DNA from: Gentiana macrophylla
Lineage: Eukaryota; Streptophyta; Magnoliopsida; Gentianales; Gentianaceae
Direction: 5' to 3'
Assembly (NCBI GenBank): GCA_026214975.1
Contig: CM047808.1
Span: forward strand, 57,314,583-57,378,582
Length of the DNA: 64,000 nucleotides
The stretch's first letter is position 1. Each line of letters opens with the position of its first letter. Under the pieces are notes generated by a model that saw only the letters and a list, made by a program, of their open reading frames with translations, was not told where the DNA came from and did no database searches. The position numbers and the translations under genes are program-made. Below, in pieces: positions 31,975 to 45,515 of the stretch.

Positions 31975-33568
31975 GAAATAATCAGAATCGGAACCAGAAT
32001 AATCGAAATAACCTACCAAACCCGAGACCAATCTGTGATCAAACCATAAGGAGAAACCAGACTAATAATCCCATACTTTTACCTAATGAAGGAGCGAATA
32101 ATTTGAGATTAAGTCTCATCTTTTGGTTTAATTGACGTAAGAGCCCAATTTCTAGAGAGGATGATGAAGATCCACATCATCATCTCTATCTGCTTGAAGA
32201 ATCAGTGCAATACAACCAAAAGTCAAGGTGCTCATAAGGAATTAACGAGGATGACTATGTTTCCTTTTTTCTTTAAAAGGAAGAGCCCGAGATTGGTTTA
32301 TGTCTCTTCCACACCACTCACTAACTAGTTAGGAGGATATTCAAACTGAATTTCTGAAACAATATTTCACTCCAGGACGAAATTTGGAATTAAAAGTCGA
32401 GGTTGCTAACTTTAGACAAGGATCTGAAGAAACACTCGGGAATGCCTGGGAAAGATTTAAAAAACTGTTAAGAGCTTGTCCCGATCATGGTTATTCCTTA
32501 GATATGCAAATCCAGCTTTTTTGTCGTAAACTAAGGAAAGATTCACGTGCAGATGTAGATCATGCATGTGGTGGTTTGTTAATGATGAGTGAAGCTCAAG
32601 CAGTTTACGATGCTATAGAAAAGATTTCCAAAAATAACAGAATGTGGGAAACCGGTTCTAGCACTAGAAAAGTGGCCTTTGCAGGAGAATGTACGTCTAA
32701 TACGGAAGTTCTAGCACACTTGGAGAATTTGAGAAGGAAATTTGATGGTTTACAACAGAATAAGAACCTAAGTTCAGGAAATAGTAAAACAAATGAATAC
32801 TCAAGTCATGATAATGTGTCATTAAGGATAGAAGAACCAACAGGATATTCAAGGGAGGAGGTGAGTTTTGTTCAACAGCATAGGAATTTGAACAATGCAT
32901 ATTCAAACTCGTTTAATGCTATTAGAAGAGACCACCCAACTTTTAGATGGTCAGAAAACCCTAGTAAGCCAGGACAACCGCCATATCCAGTTCAGTATAG
33001 GAATATGAATAACAATCAAGTTTATCAAGGAGATACGTCTAATCAGAATTTACAATCATTATCAAGATCCTATCCTCAACATACCACTCAAAGTATACCA
33101 GTAACTCAGAGTTCAACTCAATCTGCAGAAGGAGTTGAAAAATGGGAAAAACTGATGGAAAATATGATGGGTGTAGTATCTACTCAAGCTAAGAATATGG
33201 AAACAATGATGACTTATATCAGTACAGTCACTAGGGATATGAGTTCGATAAAAACATCTATGAGTTGCCATGATACCAGAATGAGAACGATAGAAGCTTC
33301 ATTAAGGAATATGGAAGATCATTTGAGTAGGGAAGGTGAACGTAATAACAGCAGACCCCCAGGAGGATTACCAAGTAACACTGAAAGAAACCCAAGAGAG
33401 GTAAATGTTGTAGTTACGAGAAGTAGGAAGCTCAGTGGAAGCAATGGAGTTGAAGATGACTTAGATGGTAAGAATGATCAAACTAAAGATGAATTTGAAT
33501 TTACTGATGAGGAAGAAGAAATTATAGAAAATTTCTTAAAAGGTAATAAAGTTCGAACACGAAAATGA
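31724..33568 (+). pseudogene. gag: Gypsy gag, 5' part broken
   Basis: The first part (from the ATG at 31724, MTRSGKAPLTLYNPDINTY) is interrupted by stops and an AAT microsatellite (about 31943-31973). From 32384 a 394-codon frame is open. It includes the retrotransposon gag core wording ETLGNAWERFKKLLRACPDH, then coiled-coil and Asn/Gln-rich sequence and an acidic tail. No CCHC zinc knuckle is visible, in contrast to the gag at 60578. This belongs to Athila/Tat-like gypsy elements. Confidence 0.88.
31943..31973. repeat. (AAT)n microsatellite inside gag
   Basis: About ten AAT units. In a gag frame they would code for Asn, and Asn codons continue beyond them (AATAATCAGAAT...), so the repeat probably grew from an Asn-rich coding segment. 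Confidence 0.9.
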
Positions 33569-34849
33569 AGGTGAAAAATGGGTAAAAATCCTAGGATTTT
33601 GAAAGACCCTATGGATAAAGATTTAAGGACTTTATTCAAGGAACATGTTAGAATAGATGAAACTGTAATAAGGATGAGAAACAGGAAGAACCGAAAGAGT
33701 CTCAAGTAGAGATTGATTCAGGGGAACAATTTAAAGGAAAAATTCAAGAACTCAAACATGGCGACTAAGTAATACTCAAAGGTTTAAGGAAAAAGGAAAA
33801 GAGAAATTGACTAAGGAGCCAAAGGTTATAGATTTAGAATCTTTACCTTACCCTCCTAAAGATCAAATCAAAAAGGCAAAAATTGATAAGAAGTATGCTC
33901 GTTTCCTTGACACTTTTCGTCATCTTCATGTTAATATCCCTGTTATTGAAGCTCTAATAAGTATGCCTGCTTATGGAAAGTTTCTGAAAGATATACTATC
34001 AAACAAGAAAAAATTAGAGGAATATGAGAATATATGCCTAAATGAAGAATGTTCTGCACTGCAAAGATAAGTTACCACCTAAACTCGAAAGATCCTGGAA
34101 GTTTTACGATTCCATGTGAAATTGGAGGATTTCTGCTTAAGAAGGTCTTATGTGATCTTGGAGCTAGTATAAATCTCATGTCTTACGAGGATTATAAAAA
34201 GCTAGGCATAGGAAAGCTTACTAAGATCAAAATGACTCGCAAATGGCGGATAGATCGATTAAGTACCCTAAAGGGATTATTAAGGACGTATTGGTTAAAG
34301 TAGACAAATTCTATTTTCCAAGAGACTTTGTAGTTATGGAAATGGAAGAAGGTTATTCAAAGACCTCTTATTCTAGGTCGTCCATTTCTAGCTACGGGAA
34401 GAACTTTATTCGATGTTCGAGAAAGGAGAATTAATTTTGAGAGTCAATGAAGATGAAGTTGCTTTCAATATTTTCAAAGCTATAAACCATCCATATACAT
34501 CACCAGAATCATGTTCTTTTATAGAAGATATTCATTCTGTCTATGATAATCAGTTACCAACTTTTGAAGACAGATTAGAAGAATGCTTAACTCTGTCTAT
34601 CTTTAAAGAAGATGAGGAAGACATTGAAATGAAAGAGATAATCCTTTCTCTAGATAAATGAAGCTTTACTTTTAAGCCACCATGGCATAAATATTTGGAG
34701 TTAGAACTAGAAGGACCAGTTCTTAAATCATCAATAGAAGATCCATGAAGAATGCTGGAATTGAAACCGTTACCTTTAAATCTGAAATATGCTTTTCTTG
34801 AAACTGATAATCTATTACCGATTATTATTTCATCAACTTTAACTGAGCA
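33569..34849 (+). pseudogene. pol: Gypsy protease and linker to reverse transcriptase, frameshifted
   Basis: Frames at 33807-34070, 34049-34303, 34243-34434 and 34413-34661 chain together into one region. They show pre-protease VNIPVIEALISMPAYGKFLK and CLNEECSALQ, the active-site loop CDLGASINLMS intact, then DRSIKYPKGIIKDVLVKVDK and a FxxG-poor tail. The linker after 34413 (ILRVNEDEVAFNIFKA) leads to LELKPLPLNLKYAFLE just before 34849. At least three frameshifts are needed. The region is cut at 34854 by an inserted LTR element and resumes at 44073. Confidence 0.88.
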
Positions 34850-34854
34850 ACAAG

Positions 34855-36645
34855 TGTTAGTAATACCATCCGCAGCGGAAACGATTTATGGATCTAGATC
34901 TATAAACTACACGTAATAAAATAACTAGATCTATATCTACAAGGGGGTTGTAGATCATACCTCTTGGATCTCAAAATCCAAGTTGAAGAACCGCAATAGG
35001 ATGAACGAAGGAAAGCGTGAAGAGCACCACGATCTTCCGTACGTGTGATCCAAGCAACTCCCGGTGGAAGGAAATTCTCGACTCGAACCCTTCCGATATG
35101 CTACCCGGAAAAATCTCCAAGATTTTCCCCTTGACTCCCCTTGGCCGAAATTTTCCTTCTCCTCTCTAAGAGGTGAAGTCGAAATTTATGTGTGTTGTTT
35201 GGCTTGGGAGAACTCTCTTTATATAGGAGAGTAAAACTTAAGCCCCAAGGATTTTATAATTAATACAAAATCAATTATGATAATCCTATTAAATAAAAGA
35301 TAATCCCAAAATATTCTAGAACAAATCTAGAATAATCTTTATCTTTATTTCTTACCATAAATATTTATCCAATAAATATTTTATGCACATGTCTTATTAA
35401 TCACAAGAAAACTAATTTCTTGTTGACTAAAATACATGAGGGGCGAAATTCTTCATTATTGACCTAGTCAATATGATTTTTTCCACACACACTAATTGGG
35501 CCAAGATTATGGAAAATGTCTTTTCCACATATTTAATTATTTAGCCCAACTAATTTAATAGTCCACTAAACAATTAATTCATATATCGTTTTAATAAAGT
35601 CCAACAAGAACTAAATTAATATTATTAGGATTCGACGTCCGAGAATAGCTATGCTATATTAGGAGGCACGTCGGGGACCATGGACTAATAATCAGCGGCT
35701 CCGATAAATCAAATAAATAATTATAGAATAATTATATTCGATAAATCAATCACAGAATATGCCACCATAATCCCGTGATCGCATTCCTCCGATTATGAGA
35801 TTATATTTATCTCTCACGAGAATAATAATAAGCGTCCATTGATATAATCATTACATATGGATTAATCCTCCATAGATCGCTCATTCTAAATCGGGAAGTT
35901 ACCGTTAACCCTTTTAGAACCTCTTATCCTTATTTACCATTAACCCCTAGTGATCAATTAATTCATACAACTCACCGGTGATCAATCAATGTGATATGAA
36001 CTCCATGGATCGATCGCTTTCTAGGATTAACAAATAAAGGAATCACATCTACTTCCATAAATGGAAGGAATGGATTCCGTGATCTGTGATAACACGGACT
36101 ACTCACTCAATCCAATACAATGCCAAGATGGGGTAATTCGGACCACAGACTCGGTGTAATCCTTAACCGTCAAGTCAAACTTCATACCGATTCAAGCGCT
36201 TGATTGTGATCACCTCAGATTAAGATATATCCATAAATATGATCATCCATTGATTCGATAAGACTTCTCGATTACGGAATTATATCGTGAACTCTAATCA
36301 AATCGGTCCAAATTTCATACGATATATCTATCATATATAAATGCCCCATTAGGTTCTCTTAACCGAAAGTCCGGATAAGACAATCACACCAACTGTGTTC
36401 TGGGCGCATTAATAGCACGTTAAAGGAGAGACCCGATACTCTCGATTAACTTCACTACGGGCTAATTGTATTTTAAGTACATCTTCACTAACTCAATCCT
36501 CCCGTGTATATACCATACACTGAGTTAAGTGATTACATAAACGATATACTTAGGGTTTTCTGTAGTGTAAATACTATTGTCACATCGGTGATTATGATTA
36601 AATAAAACAATTACAAAAATTGTCTTTCGGGCATCACACCTAACA
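34855..36645 (-). repeat. 3' LTR of a nested non-coding LTR element
   Basis: 1,791 bp with TGTTAG...CTAACA ends. The outer edge abuts the target duplication ACAAG (34850-34854), repeated at 44068-44072. Inside lie a minus-strand TATA box in the CTCTTTATATAGGAGAG block near 35215 and several short AT-rich motifs shared by all three family copies in this window. Confidence 0.95.
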
Positions 36646-39504
36646 ATCTCTCACTTGCACGAAAGCATGTGATTAATTGTTTTAGAGCACACCCTATTAT
36701 TTAAAATACAACAAACTACATCTCCCACTTGCTCTAAAGCAATGGAGACTCATCCCGTATTCTAGTACCCATTAAGCATATCATAACCATTTCAGATTCC
36801 AAAATACACTCCGAGTATGCCGTCGTAGGATAGGTCAGTGACTCGGGGAGTACCTACATCTAGATGTCATGGATCTTAATGATTAGTCAGGTTGTCGGCT
36901 CGAGACGTTCCGTAGAATCGAAACGTTGCCGGTCCATCAAATCATGTGGTACTGAGTAAACACTGAGCCCGAGATCGACTTAACGATCATCCTCAATCGA
37001 CTTAAAGTCAAAATCGATTATATCACACATATCCAAGTTCACACATGAATATGTCCGCATATTGTTCCTCGTTCTCTTCAAGATACTAAAGGACATACTA
37101 AACTTGCTTTGTTAACCGCCGAATCTATGATTCGATCAAAATTGACGTTCAATAACCTGACCATCTCTTACTAGAAAGAGAATCTATCCCATTTCTCTTG
37201 ATCCGAAGATTTAGAGAGTCATTCCTGAGGCATAGGGTAGAACTTCCTCGTTGAATGTTGCATACACAGGATGCATCATCTTAACCAATAAGATGGATGG
37301 GAAACCAAAGGATCGATTCTAATGAATTTGACCGAGTCAAACTCTAAAGAATGTTGTCCAAAACTCATTGCAGAGAATTGTGGTATTGTCAGATTCGACT
37401 TCGGATAACACACCCATGTTGATTCCAACTGGTGCAGTGTTATCCTTCACAAACACTAATATATGTATATATTCACTACTATACTAAAATTGATATCCAG
37501 TCTACAAAAGACTTATCAATATTCTCGTCAAATCCACATATTGTAGAAATATATGACTTCCAATGACCGAGAGGTTTGCTTTTTATCCACAAAGGACATA
37601 AGCCTTGATAAATATCCCGCTATAAGTTCATAAGTCAATACCCTTCTGTTTTGAATGAATCCAGACTCCGTTTGTTTGGCAAGAAAGTCTCAGGGAATCA
37701 CCCCTATTTTCTGCTTTTGAACGAAATCATGCAATGCCGAACTCATTTTACTCTTTTCCATGTAGATCCAATTACTCCCACTGGGCCTGAGACACTCAGG
37801 TGGTTCTACAAGAGTATGAACAGCTCTGGAGTACCAAACTCCATTCACAGGGTTATGGCTTGTAAACCAACCTCTATTATCGTAATCCTATCATCGCTCA
37901 CAAAAAGAGCCATAGGTCATCGATCGATCCTTAGACTACAAAGTCTGCAGAACCCGTAACGGGTAATGGATAAACCATACTCCCACTACATTCTGGGTGG
38001 ATCGAAATTCTGATCTAGTTTAGTAGTATTTAGTGTTATCACCAACAACCGATGTTGGATGTGGTCTCGATTTTAATCGCTTAGTAACTACCTTGAGTAA
38101 ACGTGCTTTCAAGGTTTAAGGTTTTACTGTTCATAGACTCTATCGAGAAAGGACGCAACAAAGATAACCGTCCCTTCCCGATTTCAAGAATCTTATAACA
38201 AACCTTTTTCTCAATGCTACAAGATATGAACGATTGGTCATCGACCGAACGTGGTCGCGAAATTTCGGACCTACCTTCAAGCACCGTGTGCTAAATGCTT
38301 ATATTTACGGAAGTGGGGTGAACCGAGTCCACACCTTATCCGTAAATTCCAAAGCATATTCTAGGTAGACTTCTCGGTCTTACATTTCATCAGAAACCGT
38401 TATTTCACTTCCAATATCTTTATTGAGTTAAGCGAGGTATTGTAGCACGCCTAAAAAAAAACTATAAGGCAATTTAACGGTTTCTCACCTAGTGAAAACA
38501 TTTCACTATGAGGCAGGCCGAGCATCAGTCCCTGTGGACTATGTGATGGCCCATTTCTCGAGTATAGAATACTCTATCTCTGCATGAAAACAGAGAAACC
38601 TCAAAATATTTTGGATAAACTTACCGGAGTGTTTGAATAGTTATCGGACAAGAAGTCACTACTCGGAAGCTCCTACTAGCTTGTATCTTTCATCGACTCC
38701 AGAAGGTAAATCATAAACAAGCTATGTTACTTTATAACCATTATCCTTTCCAAATTGAAAGGAAACTTAGTCATTGATCCTTTGAGACAATATAACCAGG
38801 TCGGAGAAAGGAATCACCTGAGCCGCCTTGAGTCTTGTCTTGTCTTTTAGGGACTATGCACTAACTATGGAATATGAAGAAGCGTTTATCTAAATATAGA
38901 AACCAATTGCTTTTAATGGTTCTTTAAGATGTGTTTTATATACATATTTCAGATTGTAAGTGGTTTTGACTTTATCAAACAAAAGTCCGAGTCTTGGATT
39001 CGATTACAAATGGTATATTCACTTTCTATACGACAAACAAATTATCGAATAGAAGGTAAATCCATTCGCTCCAACGAATCTTAAATGAAAAATAAATCTT
39101 CTGCGATATCCAAGGATTGAATCCGAGATTCATTTCCTCATATCACTCCCACTATTCTAGCTAAAATTAATCGCCCGTTGTTTACTCTTTTAATCGTTAA
39201 ATGCACTTTCTTTGCTTTGTTCTTCCAAAGAACTTAGCTCAAGAAAATCGCCAAGGATTCATAGGTTGGTGATCCAAATCACTATCCTTATCCTATGATT
39301 TTCAGTTTATTAATTTTCGGTTTAGCCTTAAAATCAACTCGATTTTAGATGACTAACACTCTTAGACATACTCTCCCATTCTTGACTTTCCGTAAATGGA
39401 AACAGATTTTGAACTAGCGGTTCGTGTGAGTAGACACTACTCTTGAACCGTGGGATGTCTATTTGAGTGTTACTTGTCGACTTCTCGGATTTTCTAATAT
39501 ACCG

Positions 39505-39900
39505 GAAAAACAACAAATCATAACATTAAAGCTCCCACTAGTTTATCGGTTCCAAATACCGTCCTAACCAAAGAATGCTTTATTTTATGATTTTCCAATT
39601 TTTCAATTTGAAAATCTCTCGTGTAAACACTTACACAGCTTAATGTTTCGAAAAAAAACAAATCATAAAACTCCCACTAGTTCATCGATTCCAAATATCG
39701 CCTAACTAGCAACATTTCATGACTTTCCGGTTTTTTCAATTAGAACGGTTATGTGTGTAATCGATTACACTTTTCTAATGTTCTAGAAAAACAACAAATC
39801 ATAAAGCTCCCACTAGTTCATCGATTCCAAATATCGTCCAACTAGTAACACTTCATGATTTTCCAATTTTTCAATTAGAAAATTACTCGTGTAATTACTA
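39505..39900. repeat. Tandem repeat of about 140 bp, three copies
   Basis: Three diverged units share AACAAATCATAA, GCTCCCACTAGTTCATCG, ATTCCAAATATCGTC and CATGATTTTCCAATTTTTCAA in the same order, starting near 39507, 39655 and 39790. It lies inside the non-coding LTR element. Confidence 0.8.
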
Positions 39901-42220
39901 CATACTCAAAATTCACTAGAAGAATTTCAAAGTCCAAAGTCACCTTTAAACTAAGTTTGTCTTCCGCTTGACAGAATGACACTAAAGGACATACCTATAT
40001 GTCACTTTGGTTTTAAAAGGCTTAAGAGAAAATATCTCTTTCAAAATTAATTGCATTATCGATTAACTAGTTCAACGTCCTAGTTACTTTCACTTTTTAA
40101 CGAAGTCAATACTAGTCAATTATAAATTTTTAAGCAATTTAGTAAGGGATAATGTCAGTAAATAAAATGACATAAATTAATTCAAGTTTAACACTACTAT
40201 ATTAATTTTAGGAATTGTAAACTAAAAATTAAGTCTACTCTACCATTCCAAGGTTTTAACCTCGCATCTCAAGCACGCGCTTAGGGTAGGTCAAAGAGAT
40301 GACGGTTAAATCGAGACAATCTCATCAATGAATAACTTGTGAGAATCGAACATCCCACGAGAATCGAACATCCCTTTATTCATTGACTACCTTCCTTTTT
40401 TCAAATAGATATTTCCAAAAATACCCATGATGAGTGTGACCTACTATATCGGATCTCTTAGGTACGCCCGAGTATGCCGTCTTAGGATAGGTCGGTGACC
40501 CGACGAGTACCAAATCCTATCCTTTCGGAGACCAAGCCATGAATGTTGATAGGCGAACACCATCCTTAGGGGGACGAAATCAAAGCGCCTCGGCGCCACC
40601 CTTCTCTCACTTACTTGTATCTATAGTAGAGGCCGTGGGGTTGGCTGTCGCCTCCCCCGCTCCCACTCAATATTTTGGAAGTGGTTGTGGGTTAACTAAC
40701 CACGTCTTTTTGATGTTAACATAAAAGTACATCAAATCAAGGATTCCGAATGGTGTCGGCGTGTAGGCAAGCCTACCCGTCCCTATTCGTTGGAACATAT
40801 GTGACAATCGGACGAAATCGGGTCAAGACGGCCTCATTGAGATAAGAAGAATCACCCTCCGTTCTCCGGTGTAGCTTAGTCTTGCCGGACCCCGTGCATA
40901 CATCACACTAGGAGGGTTAAGTCGGTCGAGCGAAGCTCGATTGACCACCCAACCTATAGGCGAACCGTTTTTATCCAAGATTTATTGTTCTTTTACCATC
41001 ATTCAATCTCGTAGACACTACGAATTGAAAACGTGATCTCGTTTGTGCTTTAAGGCGGTTCACCGAGAACACACACCGAAAGGCTTAACGATTTCATAAC
41101 CCGTCCTCGGACCTTTAATTAGTTACTAAATTTATTAATTACCACGTATTAATTAAATTTCAACTAATTACACGAGTTTGTATACATGCCTATTTTAATT
41201 ACCAAAATTAAAATTCTACATGTATGCATGGAGTGGATTTATGATATGATGCATGTCATGGCAATTCCGGTTTTATATCTATTTTATGATCAAACACATA
41301 AAAAAATAAATGCGGAAAATTTAAACACCGAGATGGATCGTTGGCACCCCCGTATCTAATCTATTAGAAAATAAAAACCAAAACCCTAACTAGGGTTTAC
41401 TACTTTCTAACTAAATCTGCAGCTGTACGAACTCTTCGATGATCGGGAAACCAAACGAACTCGGATCGGGACGAAAATTTCCAGATCTTTTCTTCACTCC
41501 TTGAACTTCAATATGGACGGTTGGATCGGTGCTTTGACTTACCAATTTTCTCCAGTAAACCTCCAAACTTGCTGCTGAATCTGACTTTGACTGCACTGCA
41601 TCAAGGACTTCCTGAGGCAGATCGGGAATCGATATGAATTCCGATCGACCTGAAATTTTTATGGTACGTCCAAAACTCCAAGTTGATCAATCTGAACGGT
41701 CCGATTTGCTTTTCAACGGTCCAAACTCTCCCAGAAAATCGAGGAAGTCACAGATAGTGTTTCTGTGAATCCTGCGTTTTTCTGTTACAGCAGCCTCTTC
41801 GCAGCATCAAACGGATATCGAAACGGACTCTGATCGACGCCAAAATTTGTGGAGTTGATCATCATCTTCTAATCTTGATTCTGACCGGAGGGATTTTCGT
41901 TTCAACGGTCCGATCAACGGGAAACACGAAATAACTAAACAGCTACTAAACAGATCTATTTTCTGGAAATTAAAATTGCAATAAAAAAGAATTACATAAT
42001 TTCCTATACTCATATGGACGAATTTTCATCGCTTATATGAGTTTACAATAGATCTAACTGCAAAATAAAGATGCCAACCCCAATCCATCTCTTCAACCAC
42101 GACATTCATAAGCATAAAAATAATCATGCATGCGCCCCATTTAAAAAATTGGGACAAAGAATCTACATGTTTTACCACTCCTAGATCTAATATTTTATAC
42201 GTATAAATATAGATCACCAT

Positions 42221-42234
42221 GGTCTCTGATACCA
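42221..42234 (-). other. Primer-binding site of the nested LTR element
   Basis: The minus strand reads TGGTATCAGAGACC, the initiator Met tRNA site with its usual continuation, 1 bp from the LTR. It proves the minus orientation and a complete 5' end. Confidence 0.93.
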
Positions 42235-42235
42235 C

Positions 42236-44067
42236 TGTTAGTAATACCATCCGCAGCGGAAACGATTTATGGATCTAGATCTATAAACTACACGTAATAA
42301 AATAACTAGATCTATATGTACAAGGGGTTGTAGATCATCATCTTGATCTCAAAATCTAAGTTGAAGAACCGCAATAGGATGAACGAAGGAAAGCGTGAAG
42401 AGCACCACGATCTTCCGTGACGTGTGATCCAAGCAACTCCCGGTGGAAGGAAATTCTCGACTCGAACCCTTCCGATATGCTACCCGGAAAAATCTCCAAG
42501 ATTTTCCCTTGACTCCTTTGGCGAAATTTTCCTTCTCCTCTCTAAGAGGTGAAGTCGAAATTTATGTGTGTTTGTTTGGGCAGGAGAACTCTCTTTATAT
42601 AGGAGAGTAAAAACTTAGTTCTCAAGGATTTTATAATTAATACAAAATCAATTATGATAATCCTATTAAATAAAAGATAATCCCAAAATATTCTAGAACA
42701 AATCTAGAATAATCTTTATCTTTATTTCTTACCATAAATATTTATCCAATAAATATTTTATCGCACATGTTTTATTAATCACAAGAAACTAATTTCTTGT
42801 TGACTAAAATACATGAGGGGCGAAATTCTTCATTATTGACCTAGTCAATATGATTTTTTCCACACACACTAATTGGTAAGATTATGGAAAATGTCTTTTC
42901 CACATATTTAATTATTTAAATTTCAACTAATTTAATAAATCCACTAAACAATTAATTCACATATCGTTTTAATAAAGTCCAACAAGAACTAAATTAATAT
43001 TATTAGGATTCGACGTCCGAGAATAGCTATATCTTATATTAGGAGAGCACGCGTCGGGGACCAATGACTAATAATCGGCGGCCCGATAAATCAAATAAAT
43101 AATTATAGAATAATTATATTCGATAAATCAATCACAGAATATGCCACCATAATCCCGTGATCGCATTCCTCCGATTATGAGATTATATTTATCTCCTCAC
43201 GAGAATAATAATAAGCGTCCATTGATATAATCATTACATATGGATTAATCCTCCATGAATTCGCTCATTCTAAATCGGGAAGTTACCGTTAACCCTTTTT
43301 AGAACCTCTTATCCTTATTTACCATTAACCCCTAGTGATCAATTAATTCATACAACTCACCGGTGATCAATCAATTGTGATATGAACTCCATGGATCGAT
43401 CGGTTTCTAGGATTAACAAATAAGGGCTCGTTTATCTACTTCCATAAATGGAAGGAATGGATTCGTATCTGTGATAACACGGACTACTCACTCAATCCAA
43501 AGACAATGCCAAGATGGGGTAATTCGGACCACGACTCAAGTGTAATCCTTAACCGTCAAGTCAAACTTCATACCGATTCAAGCGGTTGATCGTGATCACC
43601 TCGAGATTAAGATATATCCATAAATATGATCATCCATTGATTCGATAAGACTTCTCGATTACGGAATTATATCGTGAACTCTAATCAAATCGGTCCAAAT
43701 TTCTATACGATATATCTATCATATATAAATGCCCCATTAGGTTCTCTTAACCGAAAGTCCGGATAAGACAATCACACCAACCGTGTTGCGGCGCATTAAT
43801 AGCACGTTAAAGAGAGACCCGATACTCTCGATTAACTTCACTACGGGCTAATTGTATTTTAAGTACATCTTCACTAACTCAATCCTCCCGTATATACCAT
43901 ACATACAAAGTTAAGTGATTACATAAACGATATACTTAGGGTTTTACAGAGTGTAAATACTATTGTCACATCGGTGATTATGAGAATAATAAATATGAAT
44001 AATAACGTCAATTCATTTATTAAATAAAACAATTACAAAAATTGTCTTTCGGGCATCACACCTAACA
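42236..44067 (-). repeat. 5' LTR of the nested LTR element
   Basis: 1,832 bp, collinear with 34855-36645. It carries a minus-strand TATA box TATATAAAG at about 42595-42602. The outer edge is followed by the target duplication ACAAG (44068-44072). The two LTRs differ by many short clustered indels rather than by scattered substitutions. Confidence 0.95.
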
Positions 44068-44283
44068 ACAAGAAGATCAAGTACTTAGAATATTAAGAAA
44101 TCATAAGAAAGCTTTTGGATGGACAGTTGCCGATATTCGAGGTATTAGCCCTGAGATTTGTGTTCATAAGATAATTCTGAAAGAAGATGCTAAACCTTGT
44201 ATTCAACCGCAACGCCGCCTCAACCCGAATTTACAGTTAATCGTTAAGAAATAGGTGATTAAGCTATTAGAAATGGGAATAAT
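44068..44283 (+). pseudogene. pol: Gypsy reverse transcriptase, N-terminal piece between two insertions
   Basis: Between two insertions, 216 bp of reverse transcriptase lead-in remain. The wording KAFGWTVADIRGISPEICVH and KLLEMGII is typical of gypsy reverse transcriptase N-termini. One in-frame stop (TAG) follows the VKK stretch near 44252. The left edge joins 34849 across the LTR element, and the right edge joins 49010 across the CACTA element. Confidence 0.9.
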
Positions 44284-44964
44284 CACTACAAGAAAATTGG
44301 TTTTTAATGATGGGAAAAGGGGTCACTATACGTCAATTTCCCGTCATAGAAGACGTTTAACGACGGAAAATTTCCCGTCATGGCCCGTCATTACTGCCCT
44401 CCTAGCTAAAAGTAAATAATGACCGTAAGGCGTCCTGTCATTATTTTTGTTATATAGTTAATGACGATATTATACTCTCACTGAAAAATCATTTCAATGA
44501 ACATAATTTTCATCAGTATTGTTTCATTCTCCCCTCATTAAAAATAATTATACCAACATTGTAACCCGTCATTATTACAAATCTTTCCATCACAATAAGT
44601 CCTTTAATTGCCAATTTATACATGCACCGGCATTAAAATTTAATTCTGATGATGATAACATTACCGTAACTATTAAGCATTAAACCTTCATTATTAATTA
44701 GTTGCAGCAATACAATGATTTTCATCAAAACCTTCACCACCATTCTTGATGTACATTTGTTTTAAAACCATAAATAGATACAAAACATAAAAAAAAACAT
44801 AAAAAATATATTAAAATGATGTGTTTAAAACAAAACATGAACATGGTGTTGTTAGTACATTCAAATACTCAATCATCTAAGCAACGAGTTTGAAATCAAT
44901 AAAACAAGTTAAATCAAATGTAAAATGTAATACTAAATGACAAAGGTATGTGAAAACAACACCA

Positions 44965-45302
44965 CCCAAACACCAAAGAAGGACTCTGTATGAGGACTGA
45001 ATGACATGCCTAAGATCTCACCAAAATTCAATTTCTTACTCCGTCTCATACCCAGTTTTGACGTCATATACATGGACAAAGTCAGCAGGTCCAGCCATTT
45101 CCATTAATCTACCATCAGACGAGTAACGGATAGACCGAACTGAACCAAAGTTGCCCTTCAACGCCACAGCTGAATCAGAAAGATTTGTAATATCATAACA
45201 CAACAAGTCTTTTCCTGATTCCCAATTGCAAAAGACAGACCCATCAGGATGCCATGATGATGCAAATGAGTAATCATGGTGTCCACACAGCTGCGAAACT
45301 TC
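44965..45302 (-). pseudogene. Captured WD40-repeat gene, downstream exon
   Basis: The minus strand reads EVSQLCGHHDYSFASSWHPD, DLLCYDITNLSDSAVALKGN, then SIRYSSDGRLMEMAGPADFV and HVYDVKTGYETE. This is the wording of the plant WD40 proteins related to yeast-type C2A9.03. An acceptor (TTTCAG|GAAG) is present at 45303-45305. A premature TAA follows YETE at 45036-45038 where the family has Gln, and similarity goes on beyond it in a shifted frame (SFSPHTES) to about 44965. It is therefore a decayed copy. Confidence 0.75.
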
Positions 45303-45417
45303 CTGAAATCATAATAACAATATTCACTTAGAAAGTGTTGTTTCTTTTACTTTTTTATTTTTTTCGTTTCCCAGTCAAACAGCATCAGATAAAATGCCAA
45401 GAAGGAAATGAAGATAC

Positions 45418-45515
45418 CTGTCCACTCCGAGAATCGACCAGCATCCCCTCTGGATTATCCCCAACTATTATGAGAAGTTTTCCATCAGGGCTCAAGGACG
45501 TGCCATGCAATCATA
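45418..45515 (-). pseudogene. Captured WD40-repeat gene, middle exon
   Basis: The minus strand reads HGTSLSPDGKLLIIVGDNPE then GMLVDSRSGQ and ends at a clean donor GGACAG|GTATCT (45417/45418). It joins in frame to the next exon through the 112-bp intron 45303-45417 (115 bases counting splice dinucleotides). The upstream edge is unclear because the frame is disturbed there. Confidence 0.7.

Larger units (their letters stand above)
36646..42235 (-). mobile_element. Internal region of the nested LTR element, non-coding
   Basis: About 5.6 kb bounded by a minus-strand polypurine tract (GTGCAAGTGAGAGAT, at 36646) and a primer site at 42221-42234. No frame longer than about 100 codons and no gag, protease, integrase or reverse transcriptase motif could be found on either strand. 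With 1.8-kb LTRs this is a large non-autonomous element of the LARD type. It includes a three-copy repeat (39505-39900) and a short block (CGAGTATGCCGTCGTAGGATAGGTC) present near both ends, at about 36815 and 40470. Confidence 0.85.

Noticed and set aside
37651..38284. Short ORFs (102 and 67 aa) in the non-coding LTR element
   Set aside because: No motif, and the region is otherwise stop-rich in every frame, so chance ORFs are the simplest explanation.
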